Below are positions 25,658 through 34,757 of a stretch of 64,000 bases of DNA, one piece after another. Source of the stretch: Nibrella saemangeumensis. Its GTDB lineage: Bacteria; Bacteroidota; Bacteroidia; Cytophagales; Spirosomataceae. A program made the position numbers and the translations under genes. The notes below the pieces were generated by a model, which did no database searches, was not told the DNA's origin, and saw only the letters and a list, made by a program, of their open reading frames with translations. How positions within the stretch are numbered: position 1 is the stretch's first letter; every line of letters begins with the position of its first letter. The stretch is from NCBI RefSeq assembly GCF_039541915.1, contig NZ_BAABHD010000002.1, positions 1 through 64,000 of the forward strand, in the 5' to 3' direction.

Positions 25658-26938
25658 ATGGTAAAGTACCTCCTTCTGGCTCTCCTGCTTTTCTCAATCC
25701 TAAGTTGCTCACCCGCCCGGCGCATTAGTCGGGATCTTCAGCGAAATCCCGCGTATACCGACCATCTGACCGGCTTTGCCTTGTATGACCCGGTTCGGCA
25801 GCAAACGCTGGTGCAGCACAACGCCAACCAGCATTTTGTACCGGCATCCAATACAAAACTGTTCAGTTTCTATGCAGGATTAATGGCCCTCGGCGATTCT
25901 ATTCCGGCGTTGCGGTACGTGGTACAGGGTGATTCCTTGATTTTTTGGGGTACCGGTAATCCGCTGCTGCTGAATCCGGACCTACCCGACACGGCCACGC
26001 TACGCTTTCTGCGAAATCGGCCCGAAAAGCTGTTTCTGTCTGTTAGTCATTTCTCAGGAGCCCGGTTCGGGCCCGGTTGGTCGTGGGATGATTATAACGA
26101 CTACTACTCAACTGAGGTAACGCCGTTTCCCATTTATGGTAATATTGTGCGGTTCACAGCGCCTGACCGGGTACCGAACTTTTATGTAAATCCCCGCTTT
26201 TTCGCCGACAGTGTAACACGGTCAACCAATTCAAAAGAACCCAATACAATGCGCAGAGCCGAGTGGGCAAATCAGTTTGTTCGTCCGGCGGCCAATAAGC
26301 CTTTCCAGCGGGATGTGCCTTTTCACTGGACACCTGCGTTAGCGGCAAAGCTGCTGGCCGATACCCTGAAGCGTGAGGTGCAGCTAATTAACAAACCATT
26401 TGACCGTTCGGCTGCGGTAGTGTACGGTTTACCAGCCGACTCGCTGTACAAGCGGATGCTCGTCGTCAGCGATAACATGCTGGCCGACCATCTATTGCTA
26501 CTCGCTTCCTCCGTCAGCGATACCTTAAATACACAATGGGCTATTCAGCAAACACTCACTAAACATTTGGGTGACCTACCCGGTCGGGCGGTTTGGGTAG
26601 ATGGTTCAGGCTTATCCCGGTATAACCTGTTTACACCTAACCAATTGATCACGCTGTTACAGAAGATTTACGCTAAAGTGCCGCAGCAACGCTTATTTCA
26701 GCTGCTACCGGCCGGGGGGCGCTCCGGTACAATAAAGTCGCTCCATAAGACCGACCAGCCGTATGTCTTCGCTAAATCCGGCTCTATGAGTGGAGTATAT
26801 AACCTCAGCGGCTATCTTGTCACCAGACAGGGCAAGGTCCTCCTGTTCAGCATGATGCACAACAATTTTGTGCAGCCGGTGAGCGAAATTCGCAAACGCT
26901 CCGCCGACTTTCTGGAAACGGTCAGGAACCGTTTCTAA
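25658..26938 (+). CDS. dacB: D-alanyl-D-alanine carboxypeptidase/endopeptidase, PBP4 type (S13), lipoprotein
   Basis: A 426-aa penicillin-binding protein of peptidase family S13, which trims or cuts peptidoglycan peptides. A lipoprotein signal ends at Cys17 (FSILSC), so it is membrane-tethered in the periplasm. The active-site motifs are SxxK with Ser64 and Lys67 (PASNTKLFS), SDN in VVSDNMLADHLLL and KSG in FAKSGSMSG (the usual KTG with Ser in place of Thr). It is somewhat shorter than E. coli DacB, with a reduced insert domain. Its end overlaps the convergent permease gene by 4 bp. Confidence 0.9.
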   Translation: MVKYLLLALLLFSILSCSPARRISRDLQRNPAYTDHLTGFALYDPVRQQTLVQHNANQHFVPASNTKLFSFYAGLMALGDSIPALRYVVQGDSLIFWGTGNPLLLNPDLPDTATLRFLRNRPEKLFLSVSHFSGARFGPGWSWDDYNDYYSTEVTPFPIYGNIVRFTAPDRVPNFYVNPRFFADSVTRSTNSKEPNTMRRAEWANQFVRPAANKPFQRDVPFHWTPALAAKLLADTLKREVQLINKPFDRSAAVVYGLPADSLYKRMLVVSDNMLADHLLLLASSVSDTLNTQWAIQQTLTKHLGDLPGRAVWVDGSGLSRYNLFTPNQLITLLQKIYAKVPQQRLFQLLPAGGRSGTIKSLHKTDQPYVFAKSGSMSGVYNLSGYLVTRQGKVLLFSMMHNNFVQPVSEIRKRSADFLETVRNRF

Positions 26939-28239
26939 ACCCGCTTAATCAGCCGATATGCCGGATAGCTGATCAGGATAAAGCCAATGGCATACAGACT
27001 GCTGCTTAGATCGCCAATGACTACGCCGACAAGGAAGGCCAGGGAAGCAATCAGCAGGGTCCAGGTAGAAAACGGATACCCCCAGGCCAGAAACGGCCGC
27101 TTCAAGTCAGGCTCCGTTTGCCGGAGACGAATCAACGCTGCAAAGCCAGATGCGTAGCACAGCACGAAGAAGAAGGTAGCAATATCGGAGAGCTTTTCGT
27201 AAGTATTTGTGAGGATAAAGAGGATGGACGTTGCTGCTGTTAGGATCATAGCGATACCAGGTGTACCACCGGCATTGACAGAGACAATCTGCTTAAAGAA
27301 CAACCCGTCGCGGGCCATGGAGAAAATTACGCGGGGGTTAAACATAATCTGGGCGTTGATAATGCCCATGATCGAAATCATCAGCAGGAACGTAACGGCC
27401 CGGGCGCTGGCCGGCCCGTATATCGCCTGGATGGCATCAGCCGCCGGCAGTTTGGACTGCGCCAATTCGGGAACTGACAGGACGTACAGCAGCGCCAGAT
27501 TGACCAATACGTAAATAGCAATAATCATCAGCACCCCGCCCATCATCGAGCGCGGCAGATTTTTATCCGGATTTACGTCTTCTTCGGTAAAATAAGCGGC
27601 CGTATGCCAGCCGTCGTAGGTGTAAAAAACGGATTGCAACGCAGCCAGAATCCCTACCCAAAGGCCACCCTGCGCCAGTGGCTTAAACGACCCGGCCGGA
27701 ACGCTGGCCGGTGCATCATACGCAAAACAGGCTACCACAAAGGAGAGCAGCCCTATTGCCTTTATAAAACTCATAACCTCCTGCGCCCGGCTGGCCAGGC
27801 GGACACCAATCCAGTGAAAGGCGACAAAGGCCACCAGAATGCCAATCGCCATACCCTTTATGAGTCCACTGGCACCTGGAACAAGCAGCGCTATGTACTC
27901 GCTCATCACCGAAGCCGAAAAAGCCATAGCCGCCGTACTCCCCAGCCAGCTAACCAGACCAATGACAAAACCAACGTAATTGCCAAACGCCCGGCGGGCA
28001 TATACATACCAGGCTCCGGCTTTCGGCAGCATTGTCCCCAACTCGATAATAGACAGGGAGCCAACCAGTGCGTACAGACCAACGATAAGCCAGATGCTAA
28101 TGATCAGTTTTGGATCGCCCAGCTCGGCGGCAATGGTGCCGGGTCGGCGTAAGATACCTGTGCCGATGGTGCCGCCGATGGTAACGGCAATGCCGAAGCC
28201 CACGCCTAACAGACGGGAGAGGTGAGTACGTTTGGCCAT
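26935..28239 (-). CDS. amino acid permease, APC superfamily
   Basis: A 434-aa inner-membrane transporter with about 12 hydrophobic helices. The first helix carries GGTIGTGILRRPG, the unwound substrate-binding loop seen in LAT/SteT-type amino-acid exchangers. LPKAGAWYVYARRAFG (helix 3) and NPRVIFSMARDGLFF (helix 8 region) are also typical. Substrate and direction (antiport or symport) cannot be read from sequence. It stands alone, divergent from crcB. Confidence 0.88.
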   Translation of the reverse strand: MAKRTHLSRLLGVGFGIAVTIGGTIGTGILRRPGTIAAELGDPKLIISIWLIVGLYALVGSLSIIELGTMLPKAGAWYVYARRAFGNYVGFVIGLVSWLGSTAAMAFSASVMSEYIALLVPGASGLIKGMAIGILVAFVAFHWIGVRLASRAQEVMSFIKAIGLLSFVVACFAYDAPASVPAGSFKPLAQGGLWVGILAALQSVFYTYDGWHTAAYFTEEDVNPDKNLPRSMMGGVLMIIAIYVLVNLALLYVLSVPELAQSKLPAADAIQAIYGPASARAVTFLLMISIMGIINAQIMFNPRVIFSMARDGLFFKQIVSVNAGGTPGIAMILTAATSILFILTNTYEKLSDIATFFFVLCYASGFAALIRLRQTEPDLKRPFLAWGYPFSTWTLLIASLAFLVGVVIGDLSSSLYAIGFILISYPAYRLIKRV

Positions 28240-28290
28240 ATGCGGCTAAAATAAGGTTTTTCGCCTAAAACCCTGTAAGTTTAAGCTCCA

Positions 28291-28683
28291 ATGAGAGCGA
28301 TTCTGACAAATCCGTATCTGCTGGTGCTGGTCGGGGGAGGAGTGGGTAGTTTGCTGCGTTACCAGGCAGCCCGCTGGATACCATCTACCGTTTCTGGTGT
28401 TGGGTTTCCGTCAGCCATTCTGCTGGTCAATGTCTTGGCCAGTGGTATACTTGGTATAGTAATGGGGTGGGCTTTATCCCGGTCAGGTAGCAGCGACGAA
28501 CTTCGGTTGCTGCTGGGCGTTGGGTTTTGCGGAGGATTAAGCACGTTCTCTACCTTTAGCATGGATACTATGCTGCTGTTGCAGAATGGCCGCTGGGGAG
28601 CCGCTCTTCTTAATATCAGCCTTAACGTGATTTGCTGCCTGTTAGCCTCAGCAGTTGGTTTCTGGCTTGGTCAGAAGTTGTAA
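28291..28683 (+). CDS. crcB: fluoride efflux channel CrcB/FluC
   Basis: A 130-aa protein with four transmembrane helices that works as a dual-topology dimer exporting fluoride. Typical motifs are GGGVGSLLRYQAARW, LLVNVLASGILG (pore Asn) and GFCGGLSTFSTFS, which carries the central Na+ site and the Phe-box residues. No fluoride riboswitch fold is evident in the 51-bp gap upstream. Confidence 0.93.
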   Translation: MRAILTNPYLLVLVGGGVGSLLRYQAARWIPSTVSGVGFPSAILLVNVLASGILGIVMGWALSRSGSSDELRLLLGVGFCGGLSTFSTFSMDTMLLLQNGRWGAALLNISLNVICCLLASAVGFWLGQKL

Positions 28684-28730
28684 AACGCGCCGAACAAAAC
28701 ACCTGCCAAATTTCTTAAATGATTTGTTTA

Positions 28731-28802
28731 TTGGGCTGACGCCCAAACGGATTTACAATCCGTTTTACTGATATGACGCATTTCGCTTACGCACAGGACG
28801 AT
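28731..28802. repeat. mosaic of short palindromes upstream of the M14 gene
   Basis: Two hairpins sit side by side: TTGGGC/GCCCAA (28731-28746, loop TGAC) and AAACGGATT/AATCCGTTT (28745-28765, loop TAC). They are followed by TTTCGCTTACGCACAGGACG, which looks like a fragment of another dispersed repeat. The second palindrome shares the ACGGA...TCCGT core with the repeats at 8537 and 8667. Confidence 0.65.
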
Positions 28803-30215
28803 ATGGCGCTGGCCCGTCGTCTGCACGATTCACATACTATCTTCCGGGAAGCCGCGCTTACGCACCGCCGGTTCAGACACAAAGATGTTCTACCCTTACT
28901 CAACCAATTAACCAGTCAACCAATCTTCCAGGTAACCCAGGTGGGAGAATCGGTAGAGAAACGGTCAATTCACCAGGTAAAGGCGGGGAGCGGTCCGGCG
29001 AAGGTGCTGCTCTGGTCGCAGATGCATGGTGATGAAGCCACGGCAACAATGGCCATGTTCGACATTTTTAATTTTCTACAGGGAAAAGATGATGGCTTTG
29101 ATGACCTCCGGACTACTATTCTCAACAAAACGACGCTTTATTTTATACCGATGCTCAACCCCGACGGGGCTGAGCGGTTCCAGCGCCGGAATGCGCTGGA
29201 TATTGACCTCAACCGCGATGCGTTACGAACCCAATCACCGGAAGCCATCATTTTAAAAAACCTCCAGCAGACCCTGCAACCGCTGGTAGGCTTCAACCTC
29301 CACGATCAGAATCCCCGTTACAGCGTTGGCAAAACCGGCAAACAGGCGGCCATTACATTTCTGGCAACAGCCTACGACGAAGACCGATCGTTGAATCCGG
29401 TTCGGGAGCGATCGATGCGGCTGATTGTGGGCATGAACCGGGTGTTGCAACAGTTCATTCCCGGTCAGATTGGCCGCTTCGATGACGAATTTGAGCCACG
29501 GGCGTTTGGGGATAATATTCAGAAATGGGGAACTACGCTTATTCTGCTTGAGTCAGGAGGCTACGCTAATGATCCTGAAAAGCAGTACCTCCGCAAACTG
29601 AACTTTGTGGCTATTCTGATGGCTCTGCAAGCGATTGCCGACCAATCGTACGAAAAAGAAGCCATTGAGGAATACGCTGCTATTCCGGAAAACGGGCCGC
29701 ACCTGTTCGATGTACTGATCCGGAACGTGCAGATTAATCGGAACGGAGCAAACTTCACGGTCGATGTAGGGATTAACCGCTACGAAGAAAATGCGTGCGA
29801 AAGCCAGCGCAGCGTCCGGCCGTTCTTTTACCGCAGCGTAGTAGAGGATATTGGTGATTTATCCATATTCAACGGCCTTGAAGAAATAGACGCCACCGGT
29901 CTGCAACTGGTACCGGCCCGTATACATACCGGATCTTTAGAGACTGTCAACGATCTGCAAAAGATAGATTTGGAAGCTTTGCGGCAGGAGGGCGTGGTGG
30001 TTTTCCGATTGAGCAAAGCCGTTAAAGGTGAATTTCCAACCGATCCTGTTCACCTGCTAACTGAAGGTGAATTACCTGCCCAACCGCTAAGCGTAGACCA
30101 GATCCCAACGTTTTTGTTAACGGACGGAACTTCCATTCGCCATTTGTGTGTGAATGGATTCCTGCAGAACTCCGGCGAAACGGCTGTCATACGACCCAAC
30201 GGCATTGCCGAATAA
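28803..30215 (+). CDS. M14-family zinc carboxypeptidase-like protein
   Basis: A 470-aa protein of the M14 metallopeptidase group. Zinc ligands are His and Glu in QMHGDEATA and a His in FNLHDQNPRY. LNPDGAERFQRRNALDIDLNRD is the substrate-binding segment, and LILLESGGYA supplies the catalytic Glu. There is no signal peptide, so it may act in the cytoplasm, which is unusual for M14 digestive enzymes and closer to the cytoplasmic M14 deacylases. About 150 C-terminal residues are of unknown type. ATG at 28803 is preferred to 28773, because the extra ten residues are translated from the repeat mosaic. Confidence 0.82.
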   Translation: MALARRLHDSHTIFREAALTHRRFRHKDVLPLLNQLTSQPIFQVTQVGESVEKRSIHQVKAGSGPAKVLLWSQMHGDEATATMAMFDIFNFLQGKDDGFDDLRTTILNKTTLYFIPMLNPDGAERFQRRNALDIDLNRDALRTQSPEAIILKNLQQTLQPLVGFNLHDQNPRYSVGKTGKQAAITFLATAYDEDRSLNPVRERSMRLIVGMNRVLQQFIPGQIGRFDDEFEPRAFGDNIQKWGTTLILLESGGYANDPEKQYLRKLNFVAILMALQAIADQSYEKEAIEEYAAIPENGPHLFDVLIRNVQINRNGANFTVDVGINRYEENACESQRSVRPFFYRSVVEDIGDLSIFNGLEEIDATGLQLVPARIHTGSLETVNDLQKIDLEALRQEGVVVFRLSKAVKGEFPTDPVHLLTEGELPAQPLSVDQIPTFLLTDGTSIRHLCVNGFLQNSGETAVIRPNGIAE

Positions 30216-30340
30216 TATACCGCTTTTTAGAAGTAAGTCGAAACAAAATACCGATAACCTGGGAAGTAAGAGGATAATCTCCCTTCAATCATTAAAAAAT
30301 CAAATCATTAATAATCAGACAATTATAGCTCGAACCAAAA

Positions 30341-30384
30341 ATAACCCTACCGTAATATTGGCATAACATTGACGTAACATTCGC
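30341..30384 (+). promoter_or_regulatory. four 11-bp direct repeats, OmpR/PhoB-type operator
   Basis: The repeats ATAACCCTACC, GTAATATTGGC, ATAACATTGAC and GTAACATTCGC follow each other without gaps. The last two share TAACATT. An 11-bp period with a conserved TAACAT core is the layout bound by dimers of PhoB/PhoP/OmpR-family regulators. They take the place of a -33 element. Confidence 0.6.
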
Positions 30385-30388
30385 GCTC

Positions 30389-30396
30389 TACATTTG
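30389..30396 (+). promoter_or_regulatory. -7 promoter element of the TonB receptor operon
   Basis: TACATTTG is an exact TAnnTTTG match, 4 bp after the last 11-bp repeat. Transcription from about 30403 excludes the upstream ATG at 30401 and supports the start at 30425. Confidence 0.6.
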
Positions 30397-30424
30397 CGCC
30401 ATGTTCGATGACTACAATGCCAAT

Positions 30425-33214
30425 ATGAAAAAGAACGTTTTATCACTCTGTCTTATATTACTCACCTTAACGTCCTTTGCCCAAACGGGCTCGATCAAAG
30501 GAACCATTAAAGACGCCAAAACCAACGAAGTTATCATTGGCGCCACCGTTCAACTGGTCGGAACTAATCCGCCCATCGGCTCGGTAACCGATATTGAAGG
30601 CAATTTTGACATCAAAAAAGTACCCGCCGGTGTTCACCAACTCCAGCTCAGCTACGTTTCCTACGCCACCAAAACCATTGCCAACGTCCGGGTTGAAGCC
30701 GACAAAACAACCCTGATCAACTCGGCGCTTGACGAAGACAACAAAACGCTTCAGGAGGTTGTCATCAGAGCCCAGAAGACGACTAACACCGAAGTCGCCG
30801 TTATTACTGAAATCAAACAGGTACAGCAGATTGCCGTCGGTATCTCGGCCCAGCAGATCCAGCGTACCCAGGACCGCGATGCCTCCGCCGTTATTCGCCG
30901 GGTGCCGGGGATATCCATCACCGATGACCGCTTTGTGGTCGTGCGCGGGCTGAACGAACGCTACAATACCGTACTGCTGAACGACATCATTACCCCCTCT
31001 ACCGAGGTTGACGTGAAATCTTTTTCCTTTGACCTGATTCCCAGCTCGGCCATTGACCGGATACTGGTATTCAAATCATCGTCTGCCGACCTGCCAGGTG
31101 ATGTCAGCGGGGGTGCTATCAAGATTTACACCAAGACCGTACCCGACGGCAACAGTTTGTCGGTCAACTTCTCGACTGGATACCGGAACGGAAGCACCTT
31201 TTCCTCGGCACTTTCGCATGCTGGTGGCCGCTTGGACTGGCTGGGTATCGAAGACGGCAGCCGTACGTTGCCCAATGATTTTCCCAACCGCCGGGCGGTC
31301 ATCAACAGCGCCCGTTATGAGACGATCATCAACCGCTTTCGTGAGTTGCCCGATTATTACGCGGTGAAACCCATGACCGTAACGCCCGATTGGCGGGGAG
31401 GTATCAACTTCAGCCGTCGCTTCTTCCTCAACAGCACTGAGATTACCAATACTTCCTACATCAATTACTCACTCTCCCGGTTGAACAACGCCATTGTCCA
31501 GAACCGCTATAACTTCAACGCGGGCAAAACGGAGACTTTCAACGACCAACTACTGCAGGAGAATGCCCGTCTGGGTGTTATGTCAAACTGGGCATTTATT
31601 TTCAACCCCCGTACCAAAGTAGAGTTCCGCAACCTCTTCAACCAATTAGGCAACAAAGAAACCATTACCCGCGGTGGTGCCAACCTGGAGAATAACCTGG
31701 ACTACAACAACGCAGCGTTCCGCTTTGAAGCGCGTAGCATCTATGCCGGTCAGTTGAGCGGTACGCACGAACTGAACGAGAAAACCCGTCTGAGGGTAAT
31801 TGGCGGTCTGGGGTATACCTACCGCAACGAGCCGGATTTCCGCCGGTACACGTCAACCCGGGAGAGTGGCACCAACCAGCCCTTTGTCATCAACCTGCAG
31901 CAGTTTGAAAGCCCAACCCTGCAGCAGGCGGCCCGCTTCTACTCACGCCTTGGTGAAATTGTGGGTACGGGTGCTGCTAGTTTTGAGCGTATCCTGGGTG
32001 AAAAGACCGAGTCTGCCGACCAGCAGCGCAAGCTGACCGTGGGTACGTATGTAGAAAGCAAGAGCCGGAAGTACTCAGCCCGCTGGTTTGGCATCGTTAA
32101 CCCGAATCGTATTTCTAACGAGATCCTGTCGCTGTCGCCGGAGCGCTTCTTCAACTCGGAAAACCTGCGCGCCAATCGGGTGTTCTATTCAGAGGGTACC
32201 AACTTCGATGATAAATACCAGGCTCAGAACCTCATGGCCGCCGGCTATGCCTCCCTGTACTGGCCGGTATCGCCCAAATTTAGCGGTACGCTTGGCTTCC
32301 GGGGCGAATACAACCGCCAGCAACTACAGAGCTTCGAGCGTGGTGGTGGTATCCCGGTGCGTGTTGACCGGCCTGTTTTCAACCCGCTACCGTCCGTTAA
32401 CCTGACCTACAAGTTCAGCGACAAGCATGTAGCCAGAGCCGCTTATAGCACGACGGTCAACCGGCCGGAATTCCGCGAGTTGTCGCCCAGCACATACTAC
32501 GACTTCAACTTTGACGTCTCACGCCGGGGGAATCCGAACCTGACCAACGCCACCATCCAGAACTACGACGTACGCTACGAGTATTACCCCAGCCAGAATG
32601 AACTGGTCACGGTAGCCCTGTTCAACAAGCAGTTTACCAATCCCATTGAAGCCGCTATTTTCTACAACGGCAGTACGGTAGCCTTCACCGTAGCCAATGC
32701 CCAGAAGGCCTACGCCCGGGGTGTTGAAGTAGAAGTCCGAAAAGCGCTGGGCAATCCGGCCAGCAATAGTTTCCTGAGCAAAACTTTGTTGACGCTGAAT
32801 GCGTCGCTGATTGATAGTGATGTACGGACCGGCCTGGGCTCCAGCACGCTGAACCGGTACCTGCAGGGCCAATCGCCTTACCTGGTGAATGCCGGACTGT
32901 TCTACCATGATGATCAGCGGGGAATTCAGGCCAATGTGCTCTACAATGTAATCGGCCCGCGCATCTTCACCATTGGAGACAATGTACTAAGCGCCAACAT
33001 CTTTGAAATGCCGCGGAATGTGATTGACATCAACATCATCAAATCACTTGGTCGTCATCTGGAATTGCGGGCTAGTGTACAGGACCTGCTGAACCAGCCA
33101 TTCCGTCTGGTTCAGGACACGGACCGCAATAACAAGGTAACCGGCACCGACGGCACTTACCAGCAGTTCCGCCGGGGTTCTTACTCGATGCTTGGCCTCC
33201 GTTACTCACTCTGA
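30425..33214 (+). CDS. TonB-dependent outer-membrane receptor with carboxypeptidase-like N-terminal domain
   Basis: A 929-aa receptor for TonB-driven uptake across the outer membrane. A signal peptide of about 20 residues ends at SFAQ. A carboxypeptidase-regulatory-like beta-sandwich follows (GSIKGTIKDAKTNEVIIGAT ... SYATKTI, about 21-105). The plug (about 120-240) includes DRDASAVIRRVPGISITDD, RGLNERYNTVLLND and SADLPGDVSGGAIKIYTK; the latter type resembles receptors of the FecA/catecholate class more than SusC. The barrel runs to the C-terminus, ending in an aromatic-rich strand, GLRYSL. No SusD is present; instead a surface-type lipoprotein follows after 44 bp, surely co-transcribed. The substrate is unknown. 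Confidence 0.92.
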   Translation: MKKNVLSLCLILLTLTSFAQTGSIKGTIKDAKTNEVIIGATVQLVGTNPPIGSVTDIEGNFDIKKVPAGVHQLQLSYVSYATKTIANVRVEADKTTLINSALDEDNKTLQEVVIRAQKTTNTEVAVITEIKQVQQIAVGISAQQIQRTQDRDASAVIRRVPGISITDDRFVVVRGLNERYNTVLLNDIITPSTEVDVKSFSFDLIPSSAIDRILVFKSSSADLPGDVSGGAIKIYTKTVPDGNSLSVNFSTGYRNGSTFSSALSHAGGRLDWLGIEDGSRTLPNDFPNRRAVINSARYETIINRFRELPDYYAVKPMTVTPDWRGGINFSRRFFLNSTEITNTSYINYSLSRLNNAIVQNRYNFNAGKTETFNDQLLQENARLGVMSNWAFIFNPRTKVEFRNLFNQLGNKETITRGGANLENNLDYNNAAFRFEARSIYAGQLSGTHELNEKTRLRVIGGLGYTYRNEPDFRRYTSTRESGTNQPFVINLQQFESPTLQQAARFYSRLGEIVGTGAASFERILGEKTESADQQRKLTVGTYVESKSRKYSARWFGIVNPNRISNEILSLSPERFFNSENLRANRVFYSEGTNFDDKYQAQNLMAAGYASLYWPVSPKFSGTLGFRGEYNRQQLQSFERGGGIPVRVDRPVFNPLPSVNLTYKFSDKHVARAAYSTTVNRPEFRELSPSTYYDFNFDVSRRGNPNLTNATIQNYDVRYEYYPSQNELVTVALFNKQFTNPIEAAIFYNGSTVAFTVANAQKAYARGVEVEVRKALGNPASNSFLSKTLLTLNASLIDSDVRTGLGSSTLNRYLQGQSPYLVNAGLFYHDDQRGIQANVLYNVIGPRIFTIGDNVLSANIFEMPRNVIDINIIKSLGRHLELRASVQDLLNQPFRLVQDTDRNNKVTGTDGTYQQFRRGSYSMLGLRYSL

Positions 33215-33258
33215 GTTCAATCTACACAAACCAATAGCTCTCACTCAATCCAATCTCA

Positions 33259-34593
33259 ATGAAAAAGCTAACAACCTGGACGTTTTCACTACTGGCTCTT
33301 TTCGGTTCGGCAGCCCTGGTCGTTTCGTGTAAAACCGACGATGACGGCGTTGATCCCGGAACGGTTGCTCCGGTGGGGCAGACGGTTACGGTGAAAGGTA
33401 CCATCAGTCAGAACACCACCTGGACGGCCGGCAACAAATACGTGCTGGAAGGCTTTGTGTACGTAGACAACAATGCTACACTGACCATTGAGCCTGGTAC
33501 CATCATCCGGGGTGATAAGGTGACAAAGGGCTCGCTGATTGTTAAGCCCGGTGCGAAGATCATCGCCGAAGGTACCGCCCAGAAGCCGATCATCTTTACC
33601 TCAAATCAACCCATCGGCCAGCGTAACTACGGCGACTGGGGCGGCATTGTGCTGCTGGGCCGCGCCAAGGTAAATAAAAGCCCGGCCACCATCGAAGGTG
33701 AAAACGTATCGACCTTTGGGGGAGAGAACGATGCCGATAATTCCGGCAGCCTGAAGTACGTCCGGATTGAGTTTGCCGGTGTAGCGTTTGAAACCGACAA
33801 GGAAATCAACGGCCTGACCCTAGGCGGTGTCGGCTCCGGCACCACCCTGGATTACATTCAGATTTCCTACAGCGGTGACGATGCCTACGAGTGGTTTGGG
33901 GGAACCGTTAACGCCAAACATCTGATTTCTTACCGGACACTCGATGATGATTTTGATACGGACTGGGGTTACCGGGGCAATGTTCAATATGCCTTCGCCC
34001 TGCGCGACCCGTCTGTCGCCGATCAGTGCTCCTGTTCAGACTCCAACGGCTTCGAGTCGGACAACGATGCCTCGGGCTCAGAAGCTGCCCCACAGACAGC
34101 CGCCAAATTTGCCAACGTGAGCATTTTTATCGCACCGGGTACGGTAAACAACAAATACCGCTCCGCCTTCCGTTTGCGCCGGAATACGGCGGTAAGTATT
34201 TATAACTCGGTTATTGCCGGGGCTTATCCCAGAGGAGGTCTGGAACTGGAAGGGACGGCTACGCAGAAGAATTTTGTCGATGGCGTTGCTGACTACCGGG
34301 GGCTGGTCCTGGCTGGTGTAACTAAAGCGGTCGTAGCCGGCGATAGCGTTCGTCTGGCCGATGCTGCCCGTAAAAATCAGTTTCGCCCGGCCGTTAGCAC
34401 CCTTGGCTTAGACGCGGCTTACAACACATTGGGAACCGGCATCAAACTGCTTCCCCAAAGCAGTTCAACCCTGCTCACGGGCGGTGTACAGTTACCTCAG
34501 GGTTTTGACCCCGTGACGTTCATCGGTGCCTTTGGTACGCAGGACTGGACGACCGGCTGGACCAACTGGGATCCGCAGAATACGGAGTACTAA
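33259..34593 (+). CDS. probable surface lipoprotein, beta-helix-like, partner of the TonB receptor
   Basis: A 444-aa lipoprotein. The signal peptide ends at Cys24 (LVVSC) and is followed by KTDDDG; acidic residues just after Cys+1 resemble the lipoprotein export signal that sends Bacteroidetes lipoproteins to the cell surface. The mature chain has LEGFVYVDNNATLTIEPGTII, IVKPGAKIIAEGTAQKPIIFT and YGDWGGIVLLGRAKVN, a pattern of short strands with G/N turns suggesting a beta-helix. A CSCSDSNGF segment lies mid-chain. Homologues are common next to TonB receptors in Bacteroidetes, often without a useful name. It is inferred to help its receptor capture the ligand. Confidence 0.8.
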   Translation: MKKLTTWTFSLLALFGSAALVVSCKTDDDGVDPGTVAPVGQTVTVKGTISQNTTWTAGNKYVLEGFVYVDNNATLTIEPGTIIRGDKVTKGSLIVKPGAKIIAEGTAQKPIIFTSNQPIGQRNYGDWGGIVLLGRAKVNKSPATIEGENVSTFGGENDADNSGSLKYVRIEFAGVAFETDKEINGLTLGGVGSGTTLDYIQISYSGDDAYEWFGGTVNAKHLISYRTLDDDFDTDWGYRGNVQYAFALRDPSVADQCSCSDSNGFESDNDASGSEAAPQTAAKFANVSIFIAPGTVNNKYRSAFRLRRNTAVSIYNSVIAGAYPRGGLELEGTATQKNFVDGVADYRGLVLAGVTKAVVAGDSVRLADAARKNQFRPAVSTLGLDAAYNTLGTGIKLLPQSSSTLLTGGVQLPQGFDPVTFIGAFGTQDWTTGWTNWDPQNTEY

Positions 34594-34628
34594 GATTTTT
34601 TATATTCATATTGGTGTCGCACATAAAG

Positions 34629-34652
34629 GCCGGAGCAATGCTCCGGCTTTTT
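34629..34652 (+). terminator. terminator of the TonB receptor/lipoprotein operon
   Basis: GCCGGAGC / GCTCCGGC with a 3-nt loop, followed by TTTTT. A classic rho-independent terminator. Confidence 0.85.
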
Positions 34653-34757
34653 GTTTGTACGTACCGTAAGCATTTAAACCTTTTATTCCTTTCTATAGTC
34701 AAAGAGAATATCTATCAGCAGATAGGAGGGTTGATTCTTTAACCAACTGACTTACGT

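Larger units (their letters stand above)
30216..30424. promoter_or_regulatory. regulatory region of the TonB receptor gene
   Basis: Between the M14 gene and the receptor start there is no coding sequence. The region is AT-rich and carries four tandem 11-bp repeats (30341-30384) followed at once by a -7 promoter element (30389-30396). Nothing else is seen before 30341. Confidence 0.5.

Noticed and set aside
28773..28802. Earlier ATG of the M14 gene
   Set aside because: The ten extra residues are translated from a repeat-like fragment; the ATG at 28803 is preferred, though not proven.
33222..33404. 60-aa antisense frame at the start of the lipoprotein gene
   Set aside because: It overlaps the signal-peptide region of a well-supported lipoprotein and shows no features.
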